Below are positions 21,156-33,202 of a stretch of DNA of 64,000 bases, one piece after another. The stretch comes from Candidatus Steffania adelgidicola. Lineage in GTDB: Bacteria > Pseudomonadota > Gammaproteobacteria > Enterobacterales > Enterobacteriaceae. The stretch covers positions 248,001 to 312,000 of the forward strand of contig NZ_CP045889.1 of NCBI RefSeq assembly GCF_020541225.1, read 5' to 3'. The position numbers and the translations under genes were made by a program. The notes under the pieces were generated by a model. That model was not told where the DNA came from. It was given only the letters and a program-made list of their open reading frames with translations, and did no database searches. How positions within the stretch are numbered: the stretch's first letter is position 1; every line of letters starts with the position of its first letter.

Positions 21156-22884
21156 AGATCATCGCAACTCGTATTTTATAGATCCGGCATCCTTCACTAA
21201 CTTGTGCATCTCTATTCAATGTAGATAGTTTTAGTAGATAAAAATCCATGCATACCATAACAAACATCCATTTATTAATTAAATTCACGGGTATTATTGT
21301 TTATATATGGAGTATCACGTCAGTTTTTGAATTGAATAAAAAATATTTGTTAATGATTCTCTTATAACTAGATGAATATCTAATATGGGTGATAAGATTG
21401 TTTTACAGTCTTATCCCGTTTTTATGGCTTCTATGGATTCGCAAATGTATTACGAGAATACTTATTATTATTTTATCATGTATGTTTATGAGTCTATTTT
21501 TTATAGACCATATTTATATTTATTGTAAATACAGTGATAGATTCAATCAGTACTGTATTTTTTATCTTTTTAGATAATTAATTTAATTTTTATTTCTCTG
21601 TGATTTCTTGTCTTTCGAAGACTAAAATAGGTTTTTCAGTTCTTTTATTTTGTGCTGTAGTACCTGATGGATATCCATAAGTTCTGATTAGTTAAAGCGT
21701 ACAAAGAAATATTGTATATTAATTACACCTATATTGTATAGTTTTATAGAGAATAAAAAATATAACGTGGTATAATCTATACCGATAAAAAGTGTTTTGT
21801 GATTCTCTTATTAAGAGACTGTACACTATGCTTAGCAAAATATCTAGATCAAGAATCTGTTTCTGTTAAATATTGTACGCTATGAGTAAAGTGCTACGAG
21901 ATTCCTCTAATGATTTTTCTCCATAAAACAGTTCGAGAATTTTATAAAAAGAAAACAAAGAGGGAGATTTATTAGACAGTAAGATAGTATCTGATATGAA
22001 TAATAGATAATATAAATGTGGTTTTCAAGGAAATGTTATTTCCTGGCATTATTTTCTTACCATTTACTATATAGTAGATTTATTCAATTGTAATTAAACA
22101 ACTGATACAAATAGTTTTTAAGAAAAAACCATGACATTTATATTAAAAATAAATGGTTAATTTCAACAGAGGAAGTAAAGTTATGCCATATAAAGTCCGG
22201 GCCTATATTATGTTATATTAATTTTTATATTTGATAAGGTTATTCACTTATTATAGTATAGGTATATATAAGATAATAGGGCTAATCATTACTCTAAAAA
22301 TTTAATTGCATTAGAAAAATGAATACGTTAATAGCATATTGCACTCCTTACGTCGAAAATATAGAAAGATTACAAGTGAAATATGGATCTAAAATGTGTT
22401 ACATTTTTTTCTAAAAACACTTTAAGACCAAACTTTTAAGTCAGAGTAAATAATACCATCGGTGAGTTTTTTATGGGATAAAAAGGATAATGCTGATGAT
22501 CAATGCATTATCTTTTTGCGTGATTTCGGGTATACGGAAGGTATTCCTATATTAATTTTTAGAGTTGAATGAGAACGTACAATTTTAAATTAGTTAAAAA
22601 GATACGCTATGTTAGTATAACTGAAATCTGGTATTTCCATGCTAATGTATGCCTGAAGATTATTACTGTGGATAAAGTTGTACTTATGATCTAGAATCAC
22701 TTGATTAATGTTGAAAACAAAATTCTATTACTGTCTATAAAAGATGAACAAAAGTTAACGTTGTTTTTTTTCATATAAGGCTGTATATTTGCATGAGATA
22801 CAATGGTATATTAACTAGAGTATATACAACCAGTCGATAAAAAATGTAAGTGGTATTGGTGAAACACCAAGCAGATCATCTTTG
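21156..22884. other. 1.7-kb gene-free region between ribB and nth
   Basis: In E. coli nth follows the rsx operon, so rsxE remains might be expected before nth. I recognised none. One patch at about 22484-22570 reads KDNADDQCIIFLRDFGYTEG before stops and could be a protein relic, family unknown. Otherwise AT-rich and stop-rich. Confidence 0.5.
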
Positions 22885-23517
22885 ATGAATAAAATTAAGC
22901 GTTATGAAATTCTTTATCGTATGCGCATAAATAATCCTCATCCTACTACTGAGTTGGATTATGACTCGCCTTTCCAGCTTTTAATTGCGGTACTCCTCTC
23001 TGCCCAGGCCACAGATGTCAGCGTGAATAAGGCTACTAGTCATTTATTTTCGGTGGCGAACACGCCAGAAGGTATGTTATCGCTGGGGATAGACGGAATC
23101 AAAGCGCATATTAAATCTATAGGATTATTTAATAGTAAAGCGGAATATATAATCAAAACTTGCCGATTGCTGCAAGAAGAGTATCAGGGGGAGATACCAG
23201 GAGATCGAACCGCGTTAGAAACCCTACCGGGAATCGGACGTAAAACCGCCAATGTATTTCTAAATGCCGTCTTCTCCCGTCGGACTATTGCAGTGGATAG
23301 GCATGTTTTTCGTGTTGCTAACCGTACCCGATTCGCAGTAGGAAAAGATGTGAAAATAGTTGAGAAAAAGCTTTTGGCTGTTGTGCCGAAAGAGTTCAAG
23401 CGTAATTGTCACCATTGGTTTATTCGACACGGTCGAAATACCTGTCTTGCCCGAAAAGCGCGCTGTGGATCCTGTTTTCTTGAAGATCTTTGTGAATATG
23501 ATAATAAAAATATTTAA
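22885..23517 (+). CDS. nth: Endonuclease III
   Basis: Base-excision repair glycosylase/AP lyase that removes oxidised pyrimidines. ATG 22885 (MNKIKRYEIL) matches the family; a TTG immediately before it is unnecessary. The product is 210 residues (211 in E. coli). The helix-hairpin-helix LPGIGRKTAN carries catalytic Lys120, and Asp138 lies in IAVDRHVFRV (Arg139 replaces the usual Thr). The four cysteines of the 4Fe-4S cluster follow the pattern C-x6-C-x2-C-x5-C near the C-terminus. The gene stands alone; the rsx genes usually upstream are gone. With mutS it is one of two DNA repair genes left in the window. Confidence 0.96.
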   Translation: MNKIKRYEILYRMRINNPHPTTELDYDSPFQLLIAVLLSAQATDVSVNKATSHLFSVANTPEGMLSLGIDGIKAHIKSIGLFNSKAEYIIKTCRLLQEEYQGEIPGDRTALETLPGIGRKTANVFLNAVFSRRTIAVDRHVFRVANRTRFAVGKDVKIVEKKLLAVVPKEFKRNCHHWFIRHGRNTCLARKARCGSCFLEDLCEYDNKNI

Positions 23518-24494
23518 AACATGGTTATGTAGGCATCTTGTTTTTATAGAGACGACACTGGACTAAACTCACGTGTTATATTAGAGTTCACAAAACTAGT
23601 GTGTCAATGTGTTTTTTTACTTTGGCCACATATTTTCACACCACTAAGAAGGATTGTTGAATATAATCGCATTATTAGTCAGTATTTTTGTTACGTGATT
23701 TATCTCGAGTAAAAAGGGTGTATCAGAAGGTTTTATTAAATACTTATACAAGTGCGTCTATATTTGGAACTCAGTTCAATAGGCAGTGTTTCGATACACT
23801 TTTTGTTTTTACAGTGAGAAAAACCTGATCGAGATACGGTAGAATATAAGCAGGGAGGTATTTACCTATCAGGACTAATAAACCGAAAGTTACCGTGAAT
23901 TTCATTAATAGATAAACATTATTATCCATAAGAGAATGAGGCGTATGTTTTCGATCTGAAACACCGCTGGTTTTTTTATTAATTAATATGTGTTGGAGAA
24001 GTTTGATCATACTTACCTATTCGCTTCCTGAATATAATATAGAACTTTATCACTCATCCAGATTTATAGTAAGCCTGATTAATGAGTGATATCGTCACTA
24101 TAAATATTATTGGTTACTGGCGCGATAACCGGGAAAAAAATCACTTTTAAGATCCGGGTTGTCATTTAAGAAACAAAAGAGTTTTTATCCATTGCCATTA
24201 TGCTTTATAGGGGTTTTTGACGCGATCATTTATGGATGATGAAATGTGATGGGATTTAAAATCCCTGCTGTTTTCTCGTTTCTGACAGATAATACTATCG
24301 GTTAAATCGTAGGTATTTACGGTTTTGGTGTAAAAAGGATGACTTGACGTTTGTACCTGTCTGTTTTTATATCAGTATATTGCTATCAGATTTAACTGAT
24401 TGTTTATATTAGCACGGAGCATAGTGTTATATAAAAATAAAATATTCAAGTATTAATATAAAGTATGCAAAAGAAACGCCTTGGTTATCTTTAT
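23518..24494. other. Gene-free stretch between nth and the rlmJ-like relic
   Basis: About 980 bp. A minus-strand patch at 23771-24010 encodes a hydrophobic run (YLLMKFTVTFGLLVLIGKYL) without family resemblance. gor and the rest of rlmJ would be expected on the minus strand by synteny with E. coli; not recognised. Confidence 0.45.
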
Positions 24495-24737
24495 CTAATA
24501 GGAAATAGTTTTTATAACTAGCACATAAGACCTGATGATTTTTCTACCGATGCTAAATAATCTGTTACCGAACAAAAAAAGAAATTCTTTGGGTATGCAA
24601 GTTAGTATTAAAGTAGCGCCATAGCTTATGAATAGATAGGAAAACTTAAGGGGATGGTCGAGCGACATGACAGTGTATAGAAGATAGGCTCTTAAAGCTG
24701 AAATAGCTATTTTGGTGAAGCGATAGCTAATTAGCAT
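24495..24737 (-). pseudogene. rlmJ: Possible relic of 23S rRNA methyltransferase gene rlmJ
   Basis: In E. coli rlmJ is divergent from and adjacent to prlC. Here, divergent from prlC and 140 bp upstream, an 80-codon minus-strand frame begins MLISYRF and continues with ALRAYLLYTVMSL and KFSYLFISYGATL. These loosely track the RlmJ N-terminus (MLSYRHSFHAG, DVLKHTVQSLI, KPFLYLDTHAGAG). Key SAM-binding residues are missing and the full gene would be about 840 bp, so if real it is dead. Position supports it more than sequence does. Confidence 0.35.
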
Positions 24738-24879
24738 TAGGTATTGAAAATCTATGACAGTCTATGAAAATAGTTAGATCTTTAAACTGAATATCTTAAA
24801 AATCGATGCTCCCTTACAAGATACGATCGTTGAGCTCACCAATATTCTATTGACCATTTATTATAAGCAGGACTGCGTT

Positions 24880-26925
24880 ATGAATAATCCTTTATTGACT
24901 GCGTTTACATTACCCCCTTTTTCCGCTATACGGCCGGAGCATATTTTACCTGCTATAAAAGTTGTGCTTGAAGATTCCCGTTGTGCCATCGAGAAAGTTA
25001 TCGCACAACCTGCTCCTTTTTTTTGGGAAAATCTTTGTCAGCCGTTAGCGGAAGCGGGTGATCGTTTGAACCGAATTTGGTCGCCAATCAGTCATTTAAA
25101 TTCGGTGAAAAACAGTCAGAAATTACGGGAAGCTTATGAAGAATGTTTGCCACTATTGTCTGCGTATAGCACTTGGGTAGGACAAAATCGCTCTTTATAT
25201 CAAGCTTATAAAAATCTACACTCTGGTCCGTATTATGGCCAGCTTAGCGTGGCCCAGAAAAAAACAGTAGAGAATGCTCTTCGAGATTTTAAATTATCTG
25301 GTATCGAGCTAACAGCGAAAAAACAACAGCGTTACGGACAGATTGTTGCCCGACTATCAGAATTAAGTTCGCTTTATAGCAATAATGTGTTAGATGCAAC
25401 TATGGGCTGGAGCAAGTTGATTACAGATAAACACACCTTAGTCGGTATACCAGAAAGCCAGCTTGCTTCCATGCAAGCTCAGGCGAAGATGCGTCAACAA
25501 AAAGGATGGTTGCTGACGCTCGATATTCCTAGCTATGTATCGGTGCTTACCTACTGTGATAGTGCTTCTCTTCGTGAAGAGCTTTATCGAGCCTATAATA
25601 CCCGTGCTTCCGATCAAGGTCCAGATGCCGGAAAATGGGATAACGGACCCATCATGAGTGAAATGCTGATGTTACGTTATGAGGTGGCCCAACTACTGGG
25701 ATTTGATAGTTATGCTGATAAATCATTAGCTACTAAAATGGCGCAGAATACTAATCAAGTCATTGATTTTCTTAATGATTTATCAATCCGTGTTCGCCCT
25801 CATGGTGAGTGTGAATTAGCAAAACTATGCGCGTTTTCACAACGCTACTTCGCTCGAGATACTCTGGAGCCGTGGGATATTGCTTATTATTCTGAAAAAC
25901 AAAAAAAACATTTATTCTCCATAGATGATGAACAACTGCGACCCTATTTTCCTGAGAAACGGGTGATAAGTGCTTTATTCGAGGTTGTAAATCGTATTTA
26001 TGGTATTACCGCTAAAGAACGCTTCGATGTAGAGATCTGGCATCCAGAAGTCCGTTTTTTTGATCTTTTTGATGAATGCGGTGAGGTGTGTGGTAGTTTT
26101 TACTTAGACTTGTATATTCGAGATAATAAACGTGCTGGTGCCTGGATGGATGAGTGCATGGGTAAGATGCTGAAAAGTGATGGTGAATTACAAAAACCAG
26201 TGGCGTATCTTACCTGTAATTTTAATCGCCCGATAGGGGATAAGCCAGCCTTATTTCTCCATGATGAGGTTATTACGTTGTTCCATGAGTTTGGTCATGG
26301 ACTTCATCATATCCTCACTCGCATTGACACCCCCGGGGTGGCCGGTATTAGCGGTGTTCCTTGGGACGCGGTGGAGTTGCCAAGCCAGTTCATGGAAAAT
26401 TATTGTTGGAAGTCTGAGGCGCTTTTATTTATATCGGGGCACTATGAAACTGCAGAATCTCTTCCTGATAACCTGTTAAAACATCTACTTGAAGCAAAAA
26501 ATTATCAAGCAGCAGTATTTATTCTGCGCCAGGTAGAGTTGGCTCTGTTTGATTTTTGCATACATGTTGAATATCAACCTGAGTGTGGTGCACGTGTACT
26601 TGAGATTTTAGAAAAAGTTCAAACACAGGTGGCAGTGATGCCGAGTGTCTCGTGGAGACGCTTCCCTAACACGTTCAGCCATATCTTCGCTGGTGGATAT
26701 GCGGCGGGATATTACAGTTATTTGTGGGCGGATGTCCTAGCGGCGGATGTTTGGTCGTATTTTGAAGAGGTGGGGATATTTAATCGTGATGCCGGTCGAG
26801 CTTTTCTTAACACGATACTCTCACGTGGTGGTTCTGAGTCGCCGATGGTACTTTGTATACGATTTCTTGGCCGAAAACCGCAGTTAAATGCTATGCTTCG
26901 ACATTACGGTATTCAAGAGTCCTAG
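24880..26925 (+). CDS. prlC: Oligopeptidase A (M3 family metallopeptidase)
   Basis: Cytoplasmic zinc endopeptidase degrading oligopeptides, including cleaved signal peptides. I chose ATG 24880 ([15 protein letters not shown]) by homology; an upstream in-frame start would add 10 residues. The product is 681 residues (680 in E. coli). The zinc site [11 protein letters not shown] lies near residue 470, with the downstream glutamate in a conserved context ([19 protein letters not shown]). The segment [20 protein letters not shown] is intact. The gene is full length with no lesion. rsmJ follows within a few bases, as in E. coli. Confidence 0.96.
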   Translation: MNNPLLTAFTLPPFSAIRPEHILPAIKVVLEDSRCAIEKVIAQPAPFFWENLCQPLAEAGDRLNRIWSPISHLNSVKNSQKLREAYEECLPLLSAYSTWVGQNRSLYQAYKNLHSGPYYGQLSVAQKKTVENALRDFKLSGIELTAKKQQRYGQIVARLSELSSLYSNNVLDATMGWSKLITDKHTLVGIPESQLASMQAQAKMRQQKGWLLTLDIPSYVSVLTYCDSASLREELYRAYNTRASDQGPDAGKWDNGPIMSEMLMLRYEVAQLLGFDSYADKSLATKMAQNTNQVIDFLNDLSIRVRPHGECELAKLCAFSQRYFARDTLEPWDIAYYSEKQKKHLFSIDDEQLRPYFPEKRVISALFEVVNRIYGITAKERFDVEIWHPEVRFFDLFDECGEVCGSFYLDLYIRDNKRAGAWMDECMGKMLKSDGELQKPVAYLTCNFNRPIGDKPALFLHDEVITLFHEFGHGLHHILTRIDTPGVAGISGVPWDAVELPSQFMENYCWKSEALLFISGHYETAESLPDNLLKHLLEAKNYQAAVFILRQVELALFDFCIHVEYQPECGARVLEILEKVQTQVAVMPSVSWRRFPNTFSHIFAGGYAAGYYSYLWADVLAADVWSYFEEVGIFNRDAGRAFLNTILSRGGSESPMVLCIRFLGRKPQLNAMLRHYGIQES

Positions 26926-26930
26926 AGAGT

Positions 26931-27677
26931 TTGAAGAAGGTTTTTTTAAGTAGCGAACCAGGTATAGATCCTCTAGCATTGAAGTTACTAACTATGCGCT
27001 GGGGTTTGGTAAGCGACCCCCAGGCTGTTATAGCACTGGTAATTACCTCTAATAGGCTAGAATTGCGAAAACGGGATGAGCCAAAATTAGGAGCGGTTGC
27101 TGTGGATTTCGTTACTGGCGCTATGGCGTATCGATGTCGCTATGGCGGTGGGCGTAGTGAAGCAGTAGCTAAAGCAGTGGGTATCAAAGGGGCATGGTTA
27201 CCAGATATTGTTGATGCAACTGCTGGATTGGGGCGCGATGCTTTCCTACTGGCTTCCTTAGGTTGTCGAGTGAGAATGTTTGAGCGTCATCCGGTGGTAG
27301 CGGCTTTGCTAGAAGATGGTCTACGCCGAGCGTATACCGATCCGGTGTTGAATTCCTGGTTGCCGGAGCGTTTGACGTTGTATCATGACTCTAGTTTAAG
27401 TGTATTACCTCAGTTAAAGCCCGTTCCCGATGTGGTCTATCTCGATCCGATGTTTCCAAATCGGCATAAAAGTGCTTTAGTAAAGAAGGAGATGAGAGTA
27501 TTTCAGATTTTAGTAAGTAGTGATAAGGATGCTGATGGACTACTAGCTCCTGCTAGAGCTCTCGCGATACGTAGGGTCGTTGTAAAAAGACCTGATTCCG
27601 CACCGCCGCTAGCGGGTATACCGTCGCAGGGTGCGATTTTCACCAAGAATCATCGATTTGATATTTATCCATCATAG
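26931..27677 (+). CDS. rsmJ: 16S rRNA guanine-1516 N2 methyltransferase
   Basis: SAM-dependent methylase acting on G1516 of 16S rRNA. Alignment with the family N-terminus (MKICLIDETG in E. coli) points to the TTG at 26931 ([11 protein letters not shown]), 5 bp after the prlC stop; no ATG or GTG is better placed. This gives 248 residues (250 in E. coli). The binding motif [51 protein letters not shown] and the C-terminal TKNHRFDIY are conserved. It very likely shares a transcript with prlC. The unusual start codon is the one uncertain point. Confidence 0.93.
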   Translation: MKKVFLSSEPGIDPLALKLLTMRWGLVSDPQAVIALVITSNRLELRKRDEPKLGAVAVDFVTGAMAYRCRYGGGRSEAVAKAVGIKGAWLPDIVDATAGLGRDAFLLASLGCRVRMFERHPVVAALLEDGLRRAYTDPVLNSWLPERLTLYHDSSLSVLPQLKPVPDVVYLDPMFPNRHKSALVKKEMRVFQILVSSDKDADGLLAPARALAIRRVVVKRPDSAPPLAGIPSQGAIFTKNHRFDIYPS

Positions 27678-28815
27678 GTGTTTGAATACTGGGTTAATTC
27701 CTGCAACTGCATTAGAAGCCTGCTGCTTACTCTTTAGTAAAATTTAATTATTTATTATATCTTTTGTTGGGGATATCAAACAACCAAAGTGTTGTGCTTT
27801 TAATAAACTCGCCATTACAGGGTGGGACCGATAGATAGAAATAAGTTTATAAATAGTTTGGAGAGAAAACAAGAAGAGAAAGCATTAGTGGTGTTAGTGT
27901 TTTTAGAAAAACGGTGGAAAATTTTTCGATATTGACACAATCATCAATGCCTTTACATCACGATTTGCAGTGTGTGTTACTGATACCTACCAGTGCCCAT
28001 AGAATAGAAAAAACGCCATGAATTAGTGTAATCTGTGATATTTATCAGCTAAGATCTCTTCCTCGGTAGTCAAAAATATATTGAAATGCGGTTTGTTTGT
28101 CTATTTGTCCTGCCTCCTGACAAACCGCTTAAGTATCTTGGCTAGTGTTGGTTTGGGCAACACCCCACGCCTTGCCCATTAGTTTTATCTGCTGTATCTG
28201 ATAACAGTGTGTAACCCATCTAGATCGCATGGTGAAATTAGTTTAGGTCATCCCCCCGTATCTCGTTATGTCGTGGCCAATGCTCTTGTATCAAAGATAC
28301 ATTGTAGATACAGAACCTGGGAGTATAAAGTCTTGAATTAGTTTTTTTATCATTTCATGTAGGGTAATTTTAATAGAGTATTTTATTAATTTACGCCTTG
28401 TTCTTTGAGCCAAATATATAGTCATCCAATTTAGTTGGAATATAGAAGATACGTTAAACTTTATTTGTTTTAGCTAAAAGATTCAATGACACATAACGGC
28501 AATCTCTTTAACTGTAGTCTTACCCTTAGTTTTAGGTAATATAAGATAACGATATCTGATACCAATCTATGATTGGTGAATAATGTGACTCAGGTTGTTT
28601 AAAAGTAAACGCTTGAGGAATATTAATATTCATATATTAAGAGACAACGTATTACTAGTATCATTAAATCATATAAAACGGTGTGGATTATTGACAAATC
28701 TGAAAATCCGCTTAATAGATTTATCTTAAATTATTTGATGGATTAAGAAATGGTATTACGCTTTTTTGAAAAGCGTACAGTATATATGCGGTGCTGCTGG
28801 TTTTTTTTTAGCGTA
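27678..28815. other. 1.1-kb gene-free region upstream of dnaK
   Basis: No intact gene. On the minus strand about 28090-28190 reads a patch with QEAGQIDKQTAFQYIFDYRG that could be an eroded gene, not identified. The right end carries the dnaK promoter region. Confidence 0.45.
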
Positions 28816-28845
28816 CCCCCTTGATGCAGAGCGGCATGACCCCAT
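28816..28845 (+). promoter_or_regulatory. Sigma-32 heat-shock promoter of dnaK
   Basis: CCCCCTTGAT (28816-28825) and CCCCAT (28840-28845), with 14 bp between CTTGAT and CCCCAT. Spacing and both boxes equal the E. coli dnaK P1 promoter as I recall it. It lies about 120 bp upstream of the dnaK ATG and is embedded in otherwise eroded DNA. Confidence 0.85.
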
Positions 28846-28966
28846 CTTGTTTGCATGCAACGTTGTTAAGCTCGGGAAAAAAGGAGCGCCGAAAATGCAA
28901 ACGATTTTAGACTCCAGAATCAGCTTTACAACTATAACGAAATTGAACTTTAGTGGAGATGTTTAG

Positions 28967-30865
28967 ATGGGAAAAATCATTGGTATCGACTTGGGTACGA
29001 CCAACTCCTGTATCGCAATTATCGAAGGCAGTAAACCTCGCGTACTCGAAAATAGCGAAGGTGATCGTACAACCCCTTCTATTATTGCTTATACACAGGA
29101 TGGTGAAATTCTGGTTGGCCAACCGGCTAAACGTCAGTCCGTTACTAACCCGCAGAATACATTGTTTGCCATTAAACGTCTAATTGGCCGTCGTTTTCGA
29201 GATGAAGAAGTACAGCGTGACGTCGGCATCATGCCGTATAAGATCATCGCGACAGATAACGGTGACGCTTGGTTGGAAGTGAAAGGTCAGAAGATGGCGC
29301 CACCTCAGATTTCCGCTGAGATTCTGAAAAAAATGAAAAAGACTGCGGAGGATTATTTGGGGGAGCCGGTCACTGAAGCAGTTATTACTGTGCCAGCTTA
29401 TTTTAACGATACGCAGCGCCAGGCCACTAAAGATGCTGGTCGTATTGCTGGTTTAGATGTAAAGCGTATTATAAACGAACCAACTGCTGCTGCTCTAGCA
29501 TATGGGCTCGATAAAAAAACCGGTAATCGGACTATTGCAGTTTATGACTTAGGTGGTGGGACCTTTGATATCTCGATTATTGAAATTGATGATGTAGACG
29601 GCGAAAAGACCTTTGAGGTTCTGGCAACGAATGGTGATACCCATTTAGGAGGTGAAGATTTTGATAGTCGTTTGATTAATTATCTAGTAGATGAATTCAA
29701 GAAAGAGCAAACGATCGACCTGCGTAATGATCCGCTAGCGATGCAGCGCCTGAAAGAAGCCGCTGAAAAAGCTAAGATTGAATTATCTGCTGCACAGCAG
29801 ACTGATGTTAACCTGCCATACATCACAGCTGACAGTTATGGTCCGAAACACATGAACGTAAAAGTCACGCGTGCTAAACTAGAGTCACTGGTAGAAGACT
29901 TGGTTAATCGCACTCTGGAGCCACTGAAAGTAGCGCTAAAAGATGCTGGTTTATCCGTTTCGGAGATTAAAGATGTTATTCTAGTTGGTGGACAGACGCG
30001 TATGCCTCTGTTAGAAAAGAAAGTTACTGATTTCTTTGGTAAAGAACCGCGTAAAGATGTTAATCCGGATGAAGCAGTAGCTATTGGTGCAGCAATTCAG
30101 GGCGGCGTACTAGCTGGTGATGTAAAGGATGTACTCTTGTTAGACGTCACCCCACTCTCTCTCGGTATCGAAACGATGGGTGGAGTGATGACACCTCTTA
30201 TTCCCAAGAACACCACCATTCCAACTAAGCATAGCCAGGTATTTTCCACCGCAGAAGATAATCAGTCGGCCGTAACTATTCATATACTACAAGGTGAACG
30301 TAAGCGGGCGGGTGATAATAAATCTCTAGGGCAGTTTAACTTAGACGGTATTGCGCCGGCTATGCGTGGTACGCCGCAGATTGAAGTGACGTTTGATATC
30401 GATGCTGATGGAATTCTTCATGTTTCTGCTAAGGATAAAAATAGCGGCCGTGAACAGAAAATTACCATTAAGGCCTCGTCGGGTCTAAATGAAAAAGAAA
30501 TTCAGAAAATGGTACAGGAAGCAGAAGCTAATGCTGAATCTGATAGGAAGTTTGAAGAGGTGGTGCTAATTCGTAATCAGGCGGATCACTTGCTGCATAG
30601 CACTCGTAAACAGCTCAAAGAAACTGGTAACAAGGTATCAGTAGATGAGAAAACCACCATCGAAAAAGCAATAAAAAATCTAGATGCCGCGCTAAAAAGC
30701 GAGAGTAAAGCTGATATTGAAGCGAAACTGCAGTCGTTAATCCAGGTGTCTGGAAAACTGCTAGACGTGTCGCAACAGCAGGATCATCCGCCAGGCGAGG
30801 GCGATAATAAAGTAAACGATGATGTGGTTGATGCTGAGTTTGAAGAAGTTAAAGATAAAAAATAA
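28967..30865 (+). CDS. dnaK: Hsp70 chaperone DnaK
   Basis: ATP-driven chaperone working with DnaJ and GrpE. The product is 632 residues (638 in E. coli). The start [17 protein letters not shown] is preceded by the ribosome-binding site GTGGAGA. The ATPase domain shows the phosphate-1, phosphate-2 and adenosine motifs ([33 protein letters not shown]). The linker [19 protein letters not shown] is intact and the C-terminal tail ends in the chaperone-client motif EEVKDKK. Codons are more GC-rich and ordered than the neighbourhood, in line with high expression. dnaJ follows after 113 bp and probably shares the heat-shock transcript. Confidence 0.98.
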   Translation: MGKIIGIDLGTTNSCIAIIEGSKPRVLENSEGDRTTPSIIAYTQDGEILVGQPAKRQSVTNPQNTLFAIKRLIGRRFRDEEVQRDVGIMPYKIIATDNGDAWLEVKGQKMAPPQISAEILKKMKKTAEDYLGEPVTEAVITVPAYFNDTQRQATKDAGRIAGLDVKRIINEPTAAALAYGLDKKTGNRTIAVYDLGGGTFDISIIEIDDVDGEKTFEVLATNGDTHLGGEDFDSRLINYLVDEFKKEQTIDLRNDPLAMQRLKEAAEKAKIELSAAQQTDVNLPYITADSYGPKHMNVKVTRAKLESLVEDLVNRTLEPLKVALKDAGLSVSEIKDVILVGGQTRMPLLEKKVTDFFGKEPRKDVNPDEAVAIGAAIQGGVLAGDVKDVLLLDVTPLSLGIETMGGVMTPLIPKNTTIPTKHSQVFSTAEDNQSAVTIHILQGERKRAGDNKSLGQFNLDGIAPAMRGTPQIEVTFDIDADGILHVSAKDKNSGREQKITIKASSGLNEKEIQKMVQEAEANAESDRKFEEVVLIRNQADHLLHSTRKQLKETGNKVSVDEKTTIEKAIKNLDAALKSESKADIEAKLQSLIQVSGKLLDVSQQQDHPPGEGDNKVNDDVVDAEFEEVKDKK

Positions 30866-30978
30866 TTTCTTTAAACGGGTACGGCGGCGATAAATACTGC
30901 CAATGCTAGCAACCAACATGGGTGTTGGGGTAAAACTCTTCGCCCGTGCAAGCATCTTAAAGGCAGGAAGAGAGGAAG

Positions 30979-32043
30979 ATGGCAAAATCAGACTACTATG
31001 AGATTTTGGGCATTTCCCGGAATGCGGAAGATCGTGAAATTAAAAAGGCGTATAAGCGTTTAGCGATGAAATTCCATCCAGATCGCAATCCAGGGAATAC
31101 CGGAGCTGAATCAAAATTCAAAGAGATTAAAGAAGCTTATGAAGTTCTAACTGATCCCAAAAAACGTGCCGCTTATGACCAATACGGGCATGCAGCTTTT
31201 GAACAAGATAGCATGGGCGGAGGAACTGCAGATTTTAGCGGTATATTTGGCGATGTCTTTGGTGATATCTTTGGAGGTGGTCGGCGCCAGAATGTAAATC
31301 GGGGTGCGGATTTACGCTATAATATTGACTTGTCACTTGAAGAGGCGGTAAACGGCGTAACCCGTGAAATCCGCATTCCCACACTGGAAAAGTGCTATCT
31401 CTGTTCTGGTAACGGGACTAGGCCGGGCACAACGTCAGTGACGTGCTCGACTTGTCAGGGTCAGGGACAAGTGCAAATGCGTCAGGGTTTCTTTACTGTA
31501 CAGCAGATGTGTCCTACCTGTCAGGGACAAGGTAAAATTATTAAAGATCCTTGCATAAAATGTCAAGGTCATGGTCGAATAAAGAAATCTAAAACTCTTT
31601 CGGTAAAGATTCCACCAGGTGTAGATACTGGAGATCGTATTCGCTTATCTGGGGAAGGAGAAGCGGGCGAGCGGGGTACGGAAACGGGAGATCTTTATGT
31701 ACAGGTGCAGGTGCGAAAACACCCTATATTTGAACGCGAAGAGAGCAATCTTTATTGTGACGTGCCGATTAATTTTACTGTAGCTGCGCTAGGCGGTGAA
31801 ATTGAGGTGCCTACGCTCGACGGTCGAGTAAAACTGAAAGTGCCAGCAGAAACTCAAACTGGTAGATTATTTCGTATGCGAGGAAAGGGTGTGAAATCAC
31901 TGCGCGGAAGAACTCCAGGTGATTTACTATGCCGGGTCGTAGTGGAAACGCCTGTAAAACTCAATAATCGTCAGAAGCAGCTTCTATCTGAGCTAAAGGA
32001 AAGCTTCGTAGAACTAAATTCCAATCAGAAAAGTATGCTATAG
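30979..32043 (+). CDS. dnaJ: Hsp40 co-chaperone DnaJ, shortened C-terminus
   Basis: Stimulates DnaK ATP hydrolysis and delivers clients. The J-domain (residues 1-70) has the essential HPD in [10 protein letters not shown] Gly/Phe-rich segment follows, then four zinc repeats of the CxxCxGxG type ([32 protein letters not shown]), then the client-binding domains ([22 protein letters not shown]). The length is 354 residues against 376 in E. coli; the main loss is the last 20 or so residues, with the frame ending NSNQKSML. The C-terminal helix that aids dimerisation in the family may therefore be altered. The preceding 113-bp spacer keeps the CGCCCGTGCA stretch known upstream of E. coli dnaJ. Confidence 0.97.
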   Translation: MAKSDYYEILGISRNAEDREIKKAYKRLAMKFHPDRNPGNTGAESKFKEIKEAYEVLTDPKKRAAYDQYGHAAFEQDSMGGGTADFSGIFGDVFGDIFGGGRRQNVNRGADLRYNIDLSLEEAVNGVTREIRIPTLEKCYLCSGNGTRPGTTSVTCSTCQGQGQVQMRQGFFTVQQMCPTCQGQGKIIKDPCIKCQGHGRIKKSKTLSVKIPPGVDTGDRIRLSGEGEAGERGTETGDLYVQVQVRKHPIFEREESNLYCDVPINFTVAALGGEIEVPTLDGRVKLKVPAETQTGRLFRMRGKGVKSLRGRTPGDLLCRVVVETPVKLNNRQKQLLSELKESFVELNSNQKSML

Positions 32044-32482
32044 AAAGGTGTGATTGACAATATAAAATAGCTACTTTTTATCTCCTGAATATAGCTAGAG
32101 CACAGTACGTCTCTTTCGACCTTCAAGAAATGTATAGGCTATGTTTGTAGGCCAATAGACTCTATGGTTACATGGATAGCATCCATGTAACCACTGCTCT
32201 CAAGAGTTTAATATAGAATCTCCTTTAAGCTTACGGTTTGATCTGAAAATAAAGGGTGTAATTAAGCGACTTGAAATCTTGTATATGATTTACATATCCA
32301 TTTTGCTATAGTTATTTAACATGTACACTGTATTATAGTAGGTAAAGTCATATATTTTTAATATATGTTTTAATGTGTATGATGATGTAGTTTTTGCCTG
32401 TGATAGAATTGGGCTATAGGGATCAGGGTGTATATAACTACATAAAAGTAAAAGAAATATTGGTTGGAGGAATATAGCGATC
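32044..32482. other. Convergent intergenic region dnaJ / lpxH
   Basis: About 440 bp with no gene. It contains a perfect 13-bp hairpin (32165-32193), annotated separately. No other structure noted. Confidence 0.5.
32165..32193. repeat. Perfect 13-bp hairpin downstream of dnaJ
   Basis: TGGTTACATGGAT (32165-32177), loop AGC, ATCCATGTAACCA (32181-32193). It lies 120 bp after dnaJ and 290 bp beyond the lpxH stop. It lacks a T-run on either side, so it may act as a rho-independent-like stop, an RNA 3'-end protector or a relic. Confidence 0.6.
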
Positions 32483-33202
32483 TTAGTCGCTCACAGGGAA
32501 CTCATGAGGTGTTATACCTCTGATAGAGACTTGAATAGCTGACCCTCGACGGTGCCAGGCACCAAGTACGGCTCGCTGACGCTCTCCGGATAGTTTGTGA
32601 ATTTCTGGGCGGTGCGTATGTCCATGAATCATTATTGTTGCGCCACTATGCTCCATCATTTCCATGACCAAATAGGTGTTAACATCCATAATATCAGCTG
32701 ATTTCCCAGCATTAGCGCGGAGGCTCTTAGCACGCATCCTATCAGCAATGCCTAGCCGAAGCTGTAACGGCAAAGATAAAAATAGTTGTTGTAGCCAACG
32801 TTGATGTACCCAATAGCGAAAATCTTGATATTCGATATCATCAGTGCACAATGTGTCTCCATGTAATATTAGGATTCGGAATCCGTTAAGGTTCATCACT
32901 TGCTGCGTAGGAAGTAACGTCATGCCGCAAGCAGCCGCATAGCGTTTGCCTAGCAAAAAATCCCGATTTCCGTGAACAAAATAGCAGGAGATGCCGCGAT
33001 GATTTAGTGACTGAAGTGCGATAGCGATCTTATTGTGTAGCGGGTTGGGATCATCATCTCCTATCCACACTTCAAATAAATCGCCAAGAATATACAGTGA
33101 TTGAGCAGAAAGGGCTTGTGTACGTAGAAAACGTAGAAAAGTGGCGGTAATTTCTGGTTCTTGTGCGCATAAATGAATATCTGCAACAAATAAACTTGAC
33201 AT
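32483..33202 (-). CDS. lpxH: UDP-2,3-diacylglucosamine diphosphatase
   Basis: Hydrolyses UDP-2,3-diacylglucosamine to lipid X in lipid A synthesis, at the inner membrane surface. The product is 239 residues (240 in E. coli). The di-metal calcineurin-type site is complete: Asp8 and His10 in FVADIHLC, Asp41 in ILGDLFEVWIGDDDP, Asn79 in HGNRDFLLGKR, His114 in ILHGDTLCTDD, and the late histidines in HGHTHRP. Retention implies that the symbiont still makes lipid A. Its E. coli neighbours ppiB and purE are absent. Confidence 0.95.
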   Translation of the reverse strand: MSSLFVADIHLCAQEPEITATFLRFLRTQALSAQSLYILGDLFEVWIGDDDPNPLHNKIAIALQSLNHRGISCYFVHGNRDFLLGKRYAAACGMTLLPTQQVMNLNGFRILILHGDTLCTDDIEYQDFRYWVHQRWLQQLFLSLPLQLRLGIADRMRAKSLRANAGKSADIMDVNTYLVMEMMEHSGATIMIHGHTHRPEIHKLSGERQRAVLGAWHRRGSAIQVSIRGITPHEFPVSD

